A stretch of 30,851 bases of DNA. Origin: Leptospira sp. 96542 (GTDB lineage Bacteria; Spirochaetota; Leptospiria; Leptospirales; Leptospiraceae). The stretch's first letter is position 1; every line of letters starts with the position of its first letter. Of this stretch, positions 16,990 through 25,918 are shown piece by piece. Where the stretch lies: NCBI GenBank assembly GCA_029310945.1, contig JARJFC010000043.1:1-30851 (forward strand), given 5' to 3'. Position numbers and translations under genes: made by a program. The notes under the pieces were generated by a model. That model ran no database searches. It had not been told where the DNA came from and saw only the letters and a list, made by a program, of their open reading frames with translations.

Positions 16990-17630
16990 TGCGAAGGATC
17001 AGAAAAAAAAACGGATTCACATTAGTTGAAATCTCTATAGTGATGATGATTCTTTCTGTCCTCTTTATGGGGCTTTTCACTGTGTTTTATACATCCAATA
17101 AAATTGCTTTTAAGGGTAGTGCCAAAAAAGGTGCAAACAGAAAGGACATTTTATACGCAATAGAAAATATCCGCAGCACCATAACCAGAACTTATTTTAT
17201 AGATAATCAAAAGCGGATATTGTTTGCAGGCAAAAAAGAATTTTTCTCAAATGCAAATAATGATCGTTTGGCGTTTGCCACATCCAATCCGAATGCCGAA
17301 GAAGAAGGTCAATCTTCCATTCGAGAAGTTTCTTTTTATTTAAGACAGATGCCAAATCCAAAATTGGAAGGGCTTATGTATTTGATAAGAAGAGAAGATG
17401 AAATGGTTGATGTATTTCCGACACAAGGGGGAGTCGAACATATATTACTTGAAAATGTTAAGAGTTTAAAGTTTTTATATTCGGAACGTGGAGACAAATG
17501 GGTGGAAGATTGGAATTCAAGGACTACTAAAAAAATCCCCCGTTTGGTTCGCTTTGAAATTGTAGCACTTGTAGGAAATGCGTTTGTTAAATATGAATCG
17601 TTGGCACACCCTGGCATACTCTATAAATAA
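16989..17630 (+). CDS. gspJ: minor pseudopilin GspJ
   Basis: The 213-aa sequence begins M-R-R-I-R-K-K-N-G / F-T-L-V-E-I-S-I-V-M-M-I-L, a perfect class III signal with Glu at +5. The rest (A-I-E-N-I-R-S-T-I, S-F-Y-L-R-Q-M, L-Y-S-E-R-G-D-K-W, P-R-L-V-R-F-E-I) follows the GspJ pattern, where the C-terminal strand reads P-x-x-V-x-x-x-I. The start is in TAATG with the gspI stop, indicating coupling. Confidence 0.9.
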   Translation: MRRIRKKNGFTLVEISIVMMILSVLFMGLFTVFYTSNKIAFKGSAKKGANRKDILYAIENIRSTITRTYFIDNQKRILFAGKKEFFSNANNDRLAFATSNPNAEEEGQSSIREVSFYLRQMPNPKLEGLMYLIRREDEMVDVFPTQGGVEHILLENVKSLKFLYSERGDKWVEDWNSRTTKKIPRLVRFEIVALVGNAFVKYESLAHPGILYK

Positions 17631-18693
17631 AAAACTTCGAAGTGGGTTTATGGTGTACCTACTTGTTGTCGCCATCAGTGGTGCTTCATTTTTTTCTGCC
17701 TCCAAATTTTCGGAAGACGCTTTGACGGAATACCAAATCGCTCGTGCCCAGGCAGATGGTTTCCGTGCTCATATGTTGGCAAAAGCTGGGTTTATGGGAG
17801 CCATCGGTGCTTTGAAAAAAATCCCCGAAGAGGTTTTATACCAATCGGGTTTGGCTCTCGATCCGCCACCCATTCCCTTGGGCGGGGGAGTGATCTATTA
17901 TACGATGAGTCCGGAAGACGGCAAAATCAATGTCAATAGTTTGGTTAAAATATTTGATGACCAGCCGAACCAAAGGAGCATCGAAATGATGACCCGTCTA
18001 TTTTACCAGTTTGGCTTAAAACGGGAGCTTATTTTTCCAATCATCGATTGGATCGACGAAAATCACCAGGAGACAGGTGGTGGAGCTGAACAATATTATT
18101 ATGGTAGGTTATCTCCTGCTCGTAAAATTAAAAACGCACCACTCTATTCGTTATCAGAACTTTTGAATGTAAAAGGTTTTGATCGTGCCACTGTCTACGA
18201 AAGTTTAAAACCCAAGGATTTTGATAAAAACAATTCAAAAGACTTTATGACCGAAGAAGAAAAGGCTCTCCGTTCCGATAAGGACTTTTTATTGTCCAAT
18301 AATATCACGGCCTATTTGCCTGCGGGGGATTCGTACGATGACAGGATCAATATCAATACGGCTCCTTATTTTGTACTTTTGTCCCTTTCTGATTTTATGA
18401 CCAAACAAGCTGCCATGAAAATTTTGAAACTCAAGTTGCAGAAAGGAGGCTACATTAAAGAATTGAAAGATCTGGAGACAGAGCCTGAATTTCAGGTGAA
18501 AACAACAGGCGATCTAACTCTTTATAAGGAACTGGCAGGGGAAGGAACCGAAGTTTCTGGGGGCAGGATCAAAACCAAAGGGGAAGTTTACAAAATTACT
18601 GGTGTTGGCATCATTAAAGACAAAATTGTTCGAAAAGTGACAGGACTTTTTGATCTTACGAACAACCAAATGTTGTATTATACCGAAGATTAA
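17578..18693 (+). CDS. gspK: minor pseudopilin GspK
   Basis: The largest pseudopilin, which caps the tip. The 371-aa length is typical. The leader ends K-L-R-S-G / F-M-V-Y-L-L-V-V-A-I-S-G and lacks Glu at +5, as expected for GspK. D-G-K-I-N-V-N-S-L, I-I-D-W-I-D-E-N (the usual D-W-x-D) and Y-D-D-R-I-N-I-N-T-A-P are GspK signatures. ATG 17578 (53-nt overlap with gspJ) or ATG 17593 could be the start; both precede the same leader. GGAA just before 17578 is too close to be an ideal ribosome-binding site for it. Confidence 0.9.
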   Translation: MRLLNMNRWHTLAYSINKKLRSGFMVYLLVVAISGASFFSASKFSEDALTEYQIARAQADGFRAHMLAKAGFMGAIGALKKIPEEVLYQSGLALDPPPIPLGGGVIYYTMSPEDGKINVNSLVKIFDDQPNQRSIEMMTRLFYQFGLKRELIFPIIDWIDENHQETGGGAEQYYYGRLSPARKIKNAPLYSLSELLNVKGFDRATVYESLKPKDFDKNNSKDFMTEEEKALRSDKDFLLSNNITAYLPAGDSYDDRININTAPYFVLLSLSDFMTKQAAMKILKLKLQKGGYIKELKDLETEPEFQVKTTGDLTLYKELAGEGTEVSGGRIKTKGEVYKITGVGIIKDKIVRKVTGLFDLTNNQMLYYTED

Positions 18694-18696
18694 ACT

Positions 18697-20319
18697 ATGT
18701 TATCATTTGATCAATATTTAGCCATCGATTATGGGTCGACAGAACTCAAAGGGGTTCTATTCAAGAAAGTATTAGGTAAAGTTGTGGTTTTGCGTACAGA
18801 GAGTTTACCTGTCGTGGAACTCGACGAATCAGAAGGGGATCCGTTCGAATACAATATCGTTCGTTTCATCCAATCTTTTTTCCCGGAAGAAACAAGATTC
18901 TTAATCAATTTAGGAATTCATAATTTGTTTGTTCGGGATCTAACCGTTCCCCTTGTTTCGGAAAAAGCCATCCAGGAAGTATTGCCTTTTGAAGTTGAAA
19001 ACCTAGTTCCTTACCCAATGGAAGAATTAGAAGTCATTGGCAAAACATGGAGAACGAGCAAAGAAAATTCGGATGTCATTACTTTTAATGTTCATCACTC
19101 AGAATTATTGCGAGTATTAAAACCCTTTGCCAAAGGTGATCTACAGCTTTCGTGTTTGTCTTTGGATTCGTATGTTTTATCAAGCATCATCACAAAAAAT
19201 TATCCTTCATTGATTTCAGAAGAATCTATATTACAAATTGATATTGGTGGAAAATACTCTATTCTCAATGTTTTGTATTTGGGCAAACTGCGCCACACAC
19301 GCCAGATTTATACAGGCGGTGAAGAAATCACAAATGAAATTGCAAACCTACTAAAAATTGAATTGGATGAAGCTAGGGTAATCAAAGAAAATTTGCCCAA
19401 TGGTATTCTAACTGATTCGATTGATAAAACGGAAGAAGAAAAGTTTCTAAAAATATACCATATTTCATATACAGTTTGGAAAACAATACGCAAATACATT
19501 TGGTCTCGGTTCGATAATTTAATTCATGAAATAGAAAATAGTATTTTTGCACTTCCTGAAGCAGAACGCCCCAACCTAATCTTGTTATCTGGTGGTGGGA
19601 GTTTGGTCCCTGGTGTAACTTCGCTCATAGAAGACAAACTTGGAATCAAAACGGGTAGGTATGATTTTTTAAATATCGCTGATCCGAAATTTGTAACCGC
19701 AATGGCTACTGGTACTCATTACGAGTCGAGAGAACAAGTTAATTTTTTAAGTTCAGGTTTTGCTAAAAGAATCAATACCAATCGGTTTCGTTTTTCCAAT
19801 TTTAAACCGCATCTAGTCTTAGTTTCAATATCGTTTCTGCTTCTATTTGTTGTTTTTGCGATTGGTATAGTGCTTGATAATCGAAAAATCTCGGCAAACA
19901 AAAAGGTGTTAGCTGAAAAATATAAAACAGGAATCGGCGGTGAAGTATCAGAAGCAGATGATATTTTGGCAGCGGCCTCTGATAAATTAAAAGCTGAAAA
20001 GAAAAAAACCGAAATTTATAGGCTGTTTTTGTCGCAAGAAAGTGTTTTGGACATACTAAACGAGATCACCGAACAGTTTCCGAGTCCTGAAGTATTACCT
20101 TTTGTTTTGGATAATTTTGCGTATGAAGAAAATGTCATCCAAATTGATGGTCGGGTAAATGAATTTGGTGAAATTGGTGTGATACAAGCTGCATTAGAAA
20201 AATCAGAAAAACTAAACAACATCCAAGTTCAAAATAAAAGACTAATTACTGGTGCGACAAAGTTTAAGGTCAGTTTTAAGATAAAAATGGAAATCGTCGT
20301 TCCTAAGGATGAAATCTGA
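18697..20319 (+). CDS. gspL: type II secretion assembly protein GspL (PilM-PilN-like)
   Basis: The 540-aa protein joins a cytoplasmic actin-like domain of the PilM/FtsA type (residues 1 to about 350), a single membrane segment at about 370-392, and a periplasmic PilN/ferredoxin-like domain. The actin fold retains phosphate loop 1 (D-Y-G-S-T-E-L-K-G, residues 10-18), phosphate loop 2 (Q-I-D-I-G-G-K-Y-S) and the adenosine motif (L-L-S-G-G-G-S-L-V-P-G). Proteobacterial GspL proteins have largely lost these. It recruits GspE to the membrane and partners GspM. A heptad-like stretch follows the membrane segment (L-A-E-K-Y-K, L-K-A-E-K-K-K-T). The stop overlaps gspM (TGATG). Confidence 0.88.
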   Translation: MLSFDQYLAIDYGSTELKGVLFKKVLGKVVVLRTESLPVVELDESEGDPFEYNIVRFIQSFFPEETRFLINLGIHNLFVRDLTVPLVSEKAIQEVLPFEVENLVPYPMEELEVIGKTWRTSKENSDVITFNVHHSELLRVLKPFAKGDLQLSCLSLDSYVLSSIITKNYPSLISEESILQIDIGGKYSILNVLYLGKLRHTRQIYTGGEEITNEIANLLKIELDEARVIKENLPNGILTDSIDKTEEEKFLKIYHISYTVWKTIRKYIWSRFDNLIHEIENSIFALPEAERPNLILLSGGGSLVPGVTSLIEDKLGIKTGRYDFLNIADPKFVTAMATGTHYESREQVNFLSSGFAKRINTNRFRFSNFKPHLVLVSISFLLLFVVFAIGIVLDNRKISANKKVLAEKYKTGIGGEVSEADDILAAASDKLKAEKKKTEIYRLFLSQESVLDILNEITEQFPSPEVLPFVLDNFAYEENVIQIDGRVNEFGEIGVIQAALEKSEKLNNIQVQNKRLITGATKFKVSFKIKMEIVVPKDEI

Positions 20320-20843
20320 TGTTTGATCGTTTGAATGATAGAGAACGAATTTTAGTTACAGGTCTTATCGTTGTTGTTGGTTTACTTGGAGTTTACACGA
20401 TACTGAGTCTTCTTGTGGGTTTGCGCGAAAGTTTAACTGAAGAAATTTTTGAGACAAGGTCACAAGCAACTCAGATGGATCGTGTTATACGTGAATACAA
20501 TTTTTTGAAAGGTTTGCAAACAGGTGGTAGCGAAGAAGATGTAAGTATAATGTACAGCAAACTTGATCAGATTTTAGTACGTTATAATTTGAAAGACAAA
20601 GTGCAAACGATGAAAGATACAAATAATTCCATCAAAAAGGAATATATCAAAATATCGATAGATGTATCTTTCAGATCTGTAGTTTTACAGGATATTATGA
20701 AGTTGATTTATGATATTGAGAAGAATAAACAAATACAGGCAAAAGTTGATCTTTTAACATTTCGAAAACCGTTTGTCGAAAAAGAAGTTTATGATGTCAA
20801 TCTAAGAATATCTTCATTTAGTCGCGCTGCCAAAGGGAAATAA
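20319..20843 (+). CDS. gspM: type II secretion assembly protein GspM (PilO-like)
   Basis: A 174-aa bitopic protein: a short N-terminal cytoplasmic part (D-R-L-N-D-R-E-R-I-L), one membrane segment at about residues 12-34, then a coiled-coil stretch (L-T-E-E-I-F-E-T-R-S-Q-A) and a ferredoxin-like domain ending V-N-L-R-I-S-S-F. This plan and the place after gspL are those of GspM/PilO. The start overlaps the gspL stop by one base. Confidence 0.85.
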   Translation: MFDRLNDRERILVTGLIVVVGLLGVYTILSLLVGLRESLTEEIFETRSQATQMDRVIREYNFLKGLQTGGSEEDVSIMYSKLDQILVRYNLKDKVQTMKDTNNSIKKEYIKISIDVSFRSVVLQDIMKLIYDIEKNKQIQAKVDLLTFRKPFVEKEVYDVNLRISSFSRAAKGK

Positions 20844-20844
20844 A

Positions 20845-21789
20845 ATGCCGAAAGAAAAAGAACTGGAAGAAGAGTTAGACGACGAAATTATCCAAGAGGC
20901 TTTACTCGAAGATGAGTTGTTTTCTGATGAAGATCAAGAAGAAGAGTCTAGTAAACTAGATAAAAAGGAAGTTTTATCACTCATAGGGATTGCTACTTTT
21001 GCCTTTTTTATTTTTAGCTTTTTTATTTTCCCTTTGAACGAAATTGTTAGATCTCTTCTTGTTCGTATGGGTAAAGAAACAAAAGTTTTACTCGATGCAA
21101 AGGAAATTCATTTTCCCCTGTTTGGTAGAAAGTCTTTTGATAGTTTTGTGGTTAATTTTCCAACAGGAACCAATTTAAAATCTGAGGAGATTAGTCTTGG
21201 TATCTCCTTGTTTGGCCTTTTACAATCCAAAGTGGAAGGTGACGCAGAGATCGGTTATCTAAAATTCGAGGGTAGTGAATGGGGTTTTACCATACAAACT
21301 TTGAATTTGGTATCGAAACTTTCTGGTGTTGACGAACCCTTAAGCCGCTGGAGTGGAGAGGGCGAAATTGAATTGTTTGGCGGCAAAATCGTTGAATCCA
21401 TAGAAATACCATTTCTTGGAACGTTAAAAAACACTGAAGTTAAAAAGGCTAACCTATCTTACAAAATTCGAAATAGTAAACTATTAATCGAAAGAGGTAG
21501 TTTGGATTCTTCCCTTGCAAAATTTCAGTTTCAAGGCGTTATTAGACTATCGGATGTAATTTCTGCTTCACAACTTGATTTGAAAATTTGTTTCACACTA
21601 AACGAACGTTTTGCGAATGAAAGACAAGATCTGACAGGAATGTTGGCGCTTTTGCCTTCTGAGGGTGGTAAAACTTGTGTGCCCGTTCGAGGAACTTTTT
21701 CTTCCCCGAAAGTGGATCTACCCAATTTAAACCCAATGGGCACAAACTCTGCCCCTGAGCCTGGTAATATAGAACCAATCAAACAGTAG
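20845..21789 (+). CDS. gspN: type II secretion protein GspN
   Basis: The 314-aa protein has a strongly acidic cytoplasmic N terminus (first 40 residues, mostly Glu and Asp), a membrane segment at about residues 44-65, and a long beta-rich periplasmic part (W-G-F-T-I-Q-T-L-N-L, E-G-E-I-E-L-F-G-G-K-I) with a Pro-rich tail. GspN is an accessory component found in a subset of type II systems and shares AsmA-like beta architecture. Assignment rests on position as the last gene of the C-to-N cluster, topology, and the L-F-G-G-K and V-P-V-R-G-T-F-S-S-P-K-V patterns. The 117 nt to nrdJ hold a terminator-like repeat. Confidence 0.8.
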   Translation: MPKEKELEEELDDEIIQEALLEDELFSDEDQEEESSKLDKKEVLSLIGIATFAFFIFSFFIFPLNEIVRSLLVRMGKETKVLLDAKEIHFPLFGRKSFDSFVVNFPTGTNLKSEEISLGISLFGLLQSKVEGDAEIGYLKFEGSEWGFTIQTLNLVSKLSGVDEPLSRWSGEGEIELFGGKIVESIEIPFLGTLKNTEVKKANLSYKIRNSKLLIERGSLDSSLAKFQFQGVIRLSDVISASQLDLKICFTLNERFANERQDLTGMLALLPSEGGKTCVPVRGTFSSPKVDLPNLNPMGTNSAPEPGNIEPIKQ

Positions 21790-21822
21790 AAAGACAAGAA
21801 ACGTGGTTTTCTTTACTAAAAC

Positions 21823-21853
21823 CCTTTCTTATGTTTTTTACATATAAGAAAGG
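21823..21853. terminator. terminator-like inverted repeat between gspN and nrdJ
   Basis: CCTTTCTTAT (21823-21832) and ATAAGAAAGG (21844-21853) form a perfect 10-bp stem with an 11-nt loop. On the minus strand the stem is followed by GTTTTAG, so it can end nrdJ transcription. On the plus strand there is no T-run after the stem, so termination of the gsp operon here is less sure. The convergent genes share this site. Confidence 0.6.
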
Positions 21854-21906
21854 ATGAGTTTGTGATTAAAGGATTCAAGCATAGGAAAGAAAAATACTGG
21901 CCGTTC

Positions 21907-24900
21907 TTAAGAACAACCAGTCGTCGATCCACAGGAAATACATTTCAAGCAGGCGCCGTTTCTTACCATTTGAAAGGAGCCACATTCGGTACAAGAATCT
22001 CCCGTATAACCTTTGATACGTGCTTCGGCAATATTCTTTAATGTTTCTGCCGCAGTGTTTCCGGTAGTAGTCACAGTTGATCCTGCACCCACAAGACTCG
22101 TTTCGGATTTTTCTGCTAAAACTGATTTCATGGAAAGAGGGGAGACTTCGATTCTAGATTTCAGTTCTACCCTCTCAGGCTTTCCCAGGCTCTCTTTTGC
22201 TGGTTCTGCCTTTCTTCCCACTTCATCTGTTCGCAAATCTTCTGGATTCACCTGTGCTAAATCGTAACGACCCATATAAGTGATGGCAAGTTCTCTGAAA
22301 ATATAATCGATCACCGAAGTTGACATTTTGATATGCGGATTGCCAGAAACCATTCCGTTTGGCTCAAACTTAAAGAATGTAAATGCCTCTACAAATTCTT
22401 CCAATGGAACACCATGTTGTAAACCAAGCGAAACTGCAATGGCAAACGCATTCATAAGGGAACGGAATGCAGCTCCTTCTTTGTGCATATCAATGAAAAT
22501 TTCACCTAACTGACCATCTTCGTATTCGCCAGTGCGGAGATAGACTTTGTGACCACCCACCATTGCTTTTTGCGTATAACCAGCTCGCCTATGAGGGAGT
22601 TTTCTTCTTTCTGATATGTATTTATACACTAACTTTTCAGCAACTTCCGTTACTGTTTTCGGCTGGGAAGAAACCACTTCTTCTTCCTCATCTCCCACCG
22701 CACTCAATAGTTGAAAAACTGAATTGAGTGGTTGTGATAGTTTGGATCCGTCACGGTAAAGAGCATTGGCTTTGATCATTACCTTCCAAGACATAAGGTA
22801 TGCATTTTTTACATCATCTATGGTTGCTTCTTCTGGGAGGTTAATGGTTTTTGAAATGGCCCCTGAAATGAACGGTTGTGCTGCTGCCATGATGCGGATA
22901 TGCGATTGGTAAGATAAAAACCTTTTACCATACTTTCCGCATTTATTGGCACAATCAAAAACAGCCAAATCCTTTTCTTTGATATAAGGTGCATTTTCAA
23001 TTGTCATGGTTCCACAAACATAATCATTTGCTAAATTGATTTCTTCTGTTGTGAAACCTAAATGTTCTAATAAGTTAAAATTGAGACCATTGTATAAATT
23101 GGGATCAATTCCTAAAGTTTTTGAAAAGAAATCTTCGCCTAGCGTGTATTTGTTGAATGCGAACTGAATGTCAAACACAAATGGAAGTTGTTTTTCCAAT
23201 TTTTCTAAAACTTCTTCTGTAAAACCTTTTTCTTTTAACCTTGCTGTATTGACACCAGGAGCTCCGTTGAAAGTCGCATGTCCCTTGCAATAATTCACAA
23301 TAGCGTCTTGTTCAGCTTGGCTATAACCTAATTTTTTAAGGGCAACGGGAACTGATTGATTGATGATTTTAAAGTAACCGCCACCTGCCAGTTTTTTATA
23401 CTTCACAAGTGCAAAGTCAGGTTCAATGCCAGTGGTATCACAATCCATAACGAGGCCAATGGTTCCAGTCGGTGCAATCACAGTAACCTGTGCATTACGG
23501 TATCCAAACTGTTCACCTAACTCAAGTGCACGGTCTGCGTCTTCCTTAGCTGCTTCGAGTAAGTAGGATGGTAAGAATGAAGGGTTGATCCCGATCGGGG
23601 TGATGGTAAGGCCTTCGTATTCTTCTTTTGGAGCGTTGTAAGCTGCACGGCGGTGGTTACGGATCACGCGGAGCATATGTTCTTTGTTTTTTTCGTAACC
23701 AGCAAAAGCACCCAGTTCTTTTGCCATTTCTGCTGAGGTTGCATAAGATGACATATGCATGATGGCGGAGATGGCACCTGTCACAGCCATTGCTTCCTGT
23801 GAATCGTATGGAATGCCCATAACCATAAGTAGGGAACCGAGGTTCGCATAACCAAGGCCAAGTGTTCTGAATTTGTAAGAAAGTTCGGCAATTTCTTTGG
23901 ATGGGAACTGAGCCATCAAAACTGAAATTTCAAGGATGATGGTCCAGATTTTGTTTAAGTATCTGTAACCTTCGACATCAAAACTTCCATCTTCTTTCAA
24001 AAACTTAACAAGGTTCGCCGATGCCAAGTTACAGGCAGTATTGTCCAAAAACATATATTCAGAACATGGGTTGGATGCATTGATCGCTCCGTCTTCTGGG
24101 CAAGTATGCCATTCATTGATTGTCGTATGATACTGGGTTCCTGGATCTGCTGAACTCCAAGCCGCGTTGGAGATTTTTTCCCAAAGGTCACGAGCTCGGA
24201 CAGTTTTTGCAGGTTTCGGATCTCTGTTGGATTGTTTTGCTTTTTCTCGTTCCGTACGATTGTAAAGGTGGAAGGGGAGATCCTTTTCAACAGCTTCCAT
24301 AAACTCGTTTGTGATACGTACGCTGTTGTTTGAGTTCTGGCCAGAAACGGTATTGTATGCTTCTGATTGCCAATCTGTTGTGAGCTCTTCAAATAATAAC
24401 TCTTTGTAACCTTGTTTGGCTAGATCAATGACTCGTTTGATATAATTGTCTGGAACAAATACTTTACGAGCTTTTTGAATGGCTTTTTTTAGATCTAAAT
24501 TGGCAGTCGGATCAAACGCTTTTTCTTCACCGAGCGTTTGTTTTGCGTTCATGCAGGCAGCCATAATTTCGTTCAGTGATTTATTATTTAAAACAGAACC
24601 AGTAACAAGCGAGGCAACTTTTTTCTCTTCTTGTACTTTCCAATCGATGAATTCTTCGATGTCTGGGTGATCCATATCCAAACAAACCATTTTTGCGGCT
24701 CGCCTTGTGGTTCCACCTGATTTGATGGCTCCCGCCGCACGATCTCCGATTTTTAGAAAAGACATTAAACCCGAACTCTTACCACCACCTGATAAAGATT
24801 CGTTGGCTGCACGGAGGTTAGAAAAATTGGTTCCTGTTCCAGATCCGTATTTAAAAAGGCGGGCTTCTCTGACCCAAAGATCCATGATCCCACCTTCGTT

Positions 24901-25527
24901 GACCAAATCGTCATCCACTGATTGGATAAAACATGCATGGGGTTGTGGGTGTTCGTAGGAGGAGGAGGAACGGATAAGTTTGCCCGATTTTGGATCTACA
25001 TAATAATGACCTTGCGATTTACCGTCGATCCCATAGGCCCAATGGAGCCCTGTATTGAACCACTGAGGGGAGTTTGGCGCTGCCATTTGGCTTGCGAGCA
25101 TAAAAATAACTTCTTCATAAAAGACGCGGGCACTGTCTTCATCGCTAAAATACCCATGTTTATAACCCCAATAGGTCCAACACCCAGCCAACCTATGGAA
25201 AACTTGTTTGGAATCGGACTCGCCAACAAACCTGTCTTCGGGGTTCAAAGAACTGAGTTTTTCATCGTCAGGAACCGAACGTTGTAACCATTCTGGGATT
25301 CCTTTTTCATTTACCTTTTTTAGGTATTTGGGAACACCCTTTCTACGAAAGTATTTCTGCGCTAAGATGTCAGTCGCGACTTGTGACCAAAAATCCGGAA
25401 CTTCCACTCCGTTCGCTTCGAATACAACGGAACCGTCCGTGTTCGTGATCCGAGAATCTTTTTTCACCCAGTTCAATTTTGGGTAAAGATCTTTGCTTCC
25501 TTTGGTAAAATGTCTCTCAATCTTCAT
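21907..25527 (-). CDS. nrdJ: adenosylcobalamin-dependent (class II) ribonucleotide reductase
   Basis: Single-subunit class II reductase that makes deoxyribonucleotides with adenosylcobalamin as radical source; it needs neither oxygen nor a second subunit. The 1206-aa length is that of the large NrdJ type. Visible are H-A-C-F-I-Q-S-V with an active-site Cys, [17 protein letters not shown] near residue 487 with the radical Cys, and [12 protein letters not shown]-terminal Cys-rich zinc-ribbon tail has C-T-E-C, C-L-K-C-I-S-C and a final G-C-S. ATG 25527 ([10 protein letters not shown]) has a GGGG Shine-Dalgarno 5 nt upstream; a start at 25554 adds unrelated residues. The structured leader is described separately. 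Confidence 0.96.
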   Translation of the reverse strand: MKIERHFTKGSKDLYPKLNWVKKDSRITNTDGSVVFEANGVEVPDFWSQVATDILAQKYFRRKGVPKYLKKVNEKGIPEWLQRSVPDDEKLSSLNPEDRFVGESDSKQVFHRLAGCWTYWGYKHGYFSDEDSARVFYEEVIFMLASQMAAPNSPQWFNTGLHWAYGIDGKSQGHYYVDPKSGKLIRSSSSYEHPQPHACFIQSVDDDLVNEGGIMDLWVREARLFKYGSGTGTNFSNLRAANESLSGGGKSSGLMSFLKIGDRAAGAIKSGGTTRRAAKMVCLDMDHPDIEEFIDWKVQEEKKVASLVTGSVLNNKSLNEIMAACMNAKQTLGEEKAFDPTANLDLKKAIQKARKVFVPDNYIKRVIDLAKQGYKELLFEELTTDWQSEAYNTVSGQNSNNSVRITNEFMEAVEKDLPFHLYNRTEREKAKQSNRDPKPAKTVRARDLWEKISNAAWSSADPGTQYHTTINEWHTCPEDGAINASNPCSEYMFLDNTACNLASANLVKFLKEDGSFDVEGYRYLNKIWTIILEISVLMAQFPSKEIAELSYKFRTLGLGYANLGSLLMVMGIPYDSQEAMAVTGAISAIMHMSSYATSAEMAKELGAFAGYEKNKEHMLRVIRNHRRAAYNAPKEEYEGLTITPIGINPSFLPSYLLEAAKEDADRALELGEQFGYRNAQVTVIAPTGTIGLVMDCDTTGIEPDFALVKYKKLAGGGYFKIINQSVPVALKKLGYSQAEQDAIVNYCKGHATFNGAPGVNTARLKEKGFTEEVLEKLEKQLPFVFDIQFAFNKYTLGEDFFSKTLGIDPNLYNGLNFNLLEHLGFTTEEINLANDYVCGTMTIENAPYIKEKDLAVFDCANKCGKYGKRFLSYQSHIRIMAAAQPFISGAISKTINLPEEATIDDVKNAYLMSWKVMIKANALYRDGSKLSQPLNSVFQLLSAVGDEEEEVVSSQPKTVTEVAEKLVYKYISERRKLPHRRAGYTQKAMVGGHKVYLRTGEYEDGQLGEIFIDMHKEGAAFRSLMNAFAIAVSLGLQHGVPLEEFVEAFTFFKFEPNGMVSGNPHIKMSTSVIDYIFRELAITYMGRYDLAQVNPEDLRTDEVGRKAEPAKESLGKPERVELKSRIEVSPLSMKSVLAEKSETSLVGAGSTVTTTGNTAAETLKNIAEARIKGYTGDSCTECGSFQMVRNGACLKCISCGSTTGCS

Positions 25528-25673
25528 GCAGACCCCATCTACAACAACAATCAATGTCTATATTTTTGCCCCACCAGGCCGATGGGGATTATGTCACAAT
25601 GAAGGAAACCAAACTTGGAAACATTCTTTTTTTTAAGAAATGGTTCCGGTTTTTACAGAAAAATATCCCCATC
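25528..25673 (-). promoter_or_regulatory. structured nrdJ 5' leader, riboswitch-like
   Basis: Read on the minus strand, the leader holds in order GATGGGGAT (25673-25665), a region with two internal hairpins, ATCCCCATC (25589-25581), a GGCCT loop (25580-25576), GGTGGGG (25575-25569) and GATGGGG (25539-25533), the last being the Shine-Dalgarno 5 nt before ATG. The single CCCCATC can pair with the 5' arm (9 bp perfect), with the local GGTGGGG (7 bp with one G-U), or with the Shine-Dalgarno (7 bp perfect). The internal hairpins are UUUUU-CUGU-AAAAA (near 25663-25650) and an interrupted 11-bp stem at 25647-25617. No cobalamin-riboswitch box is seen. Pairings were found by eye; function is inferred. 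Confidence 0.5.
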
Positions 25674-25678
25674 CGAAG

Positions 25679-25707
25679 TGATTAGGCCATATTTTTTTCT
25701 TTGACGA
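25679..25707 (-). promoter_or_regulatory. possible nrdJ promoter
   Basis: Minus-strand TCGTCA (25707-25702) and TAATCA (25684-25679) are separated by 17 nt. Both are only moderate matches to sigma-70 hexamers. The predicted start, 6-7 nt downstream, falls at about 25672-25673, the first base of the 5' arm of the leader structure. The -35 overlaps the divergent tRNA -35. Confidence 0.35.
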
Positions 25708-25728
25708 AAAACCCTCGTTTTGTAACCT
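25701..25728 (+). promoter_or_regulatory. possible tRNA-Asn promoter
   Basis: TTGACG (25701-25706), a 16-nt spacer, then TAACCT (25723-25728), preceded by TG at 25721-25722 directly before the -10. The mature tRNA begins 17 nt after the -10. An A/T-rich stretch (ATATTTTTTT) lies just upstream of the -35. The -35 shares bases with the proposed nrdJ -35 on the other strand. Confidence 0.45.
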
Positions 25729-25745
25729 GACCAAAGATTCGAGTT

Positions 25746-25823
<78 letters not shown>

Positions 25824-25842
25824 CCTTTCTTCTTTTTATGAG

Positions 25843-25876
25843 TTTTCCTAGGTTTTTAGGAAAATCCACCTAAAAA
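25843..25876 (+). terminator. overlapping hairpins after tRNA-Asn
   Basis: TTTTCCTA (25843-25850) pairs with TAGGAAAA (25857-25864). TTTTTAGG (25853-25860) can instead pair with CCTAAAAA (25869-25876). The two stems share bases and exclude each other. Neither is followed by a T-run, so termination of the tRNA transcript is possible but not proven. Confidence 0.35.
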
Positions 25877-25879
25877 TCC

Positions 25880-25908
25880 TTGCCATTTCCCTAAAATTCA
25901 CATAAAAT
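25880..25908 (+). promoter_or_regulatory. sigma-70-like promoter for the L,D-transpeptidase gene
   Basis: TTGCCA (25880-25885), a 17-nt spacer and TAAAAT (25903-25908) form a good promoter. The start of transcription would be near 25914-25916, only a few bases before the TTG at 25919. The mRNA would then be leaderless or nearly so. Confidence 0.55.
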
Positions 25909-25918
25909 CTCTGTTAGT

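Noticed and set aside
21907..25554. Plus-strand open frames inside nrdJ
   Set aside because: They are antisense shadows of the strongly conserved reductase and have no ribosome-binding sites or family features.
25528..25745. Cobalamin riboswitch before nrdJ
   Set aside because: The enzyme uses adenosylcobalamin, but I find no cobalamin-box sequence or the usual four-way-junction elements in the leader. The pairings seen are of another kind.
25528..25745. NrdR box
   Set aside because: No pair of the expected 16-bp palindromic boxes was seen; scattered AT-rich pieces such as ATATAGACA are not enough.
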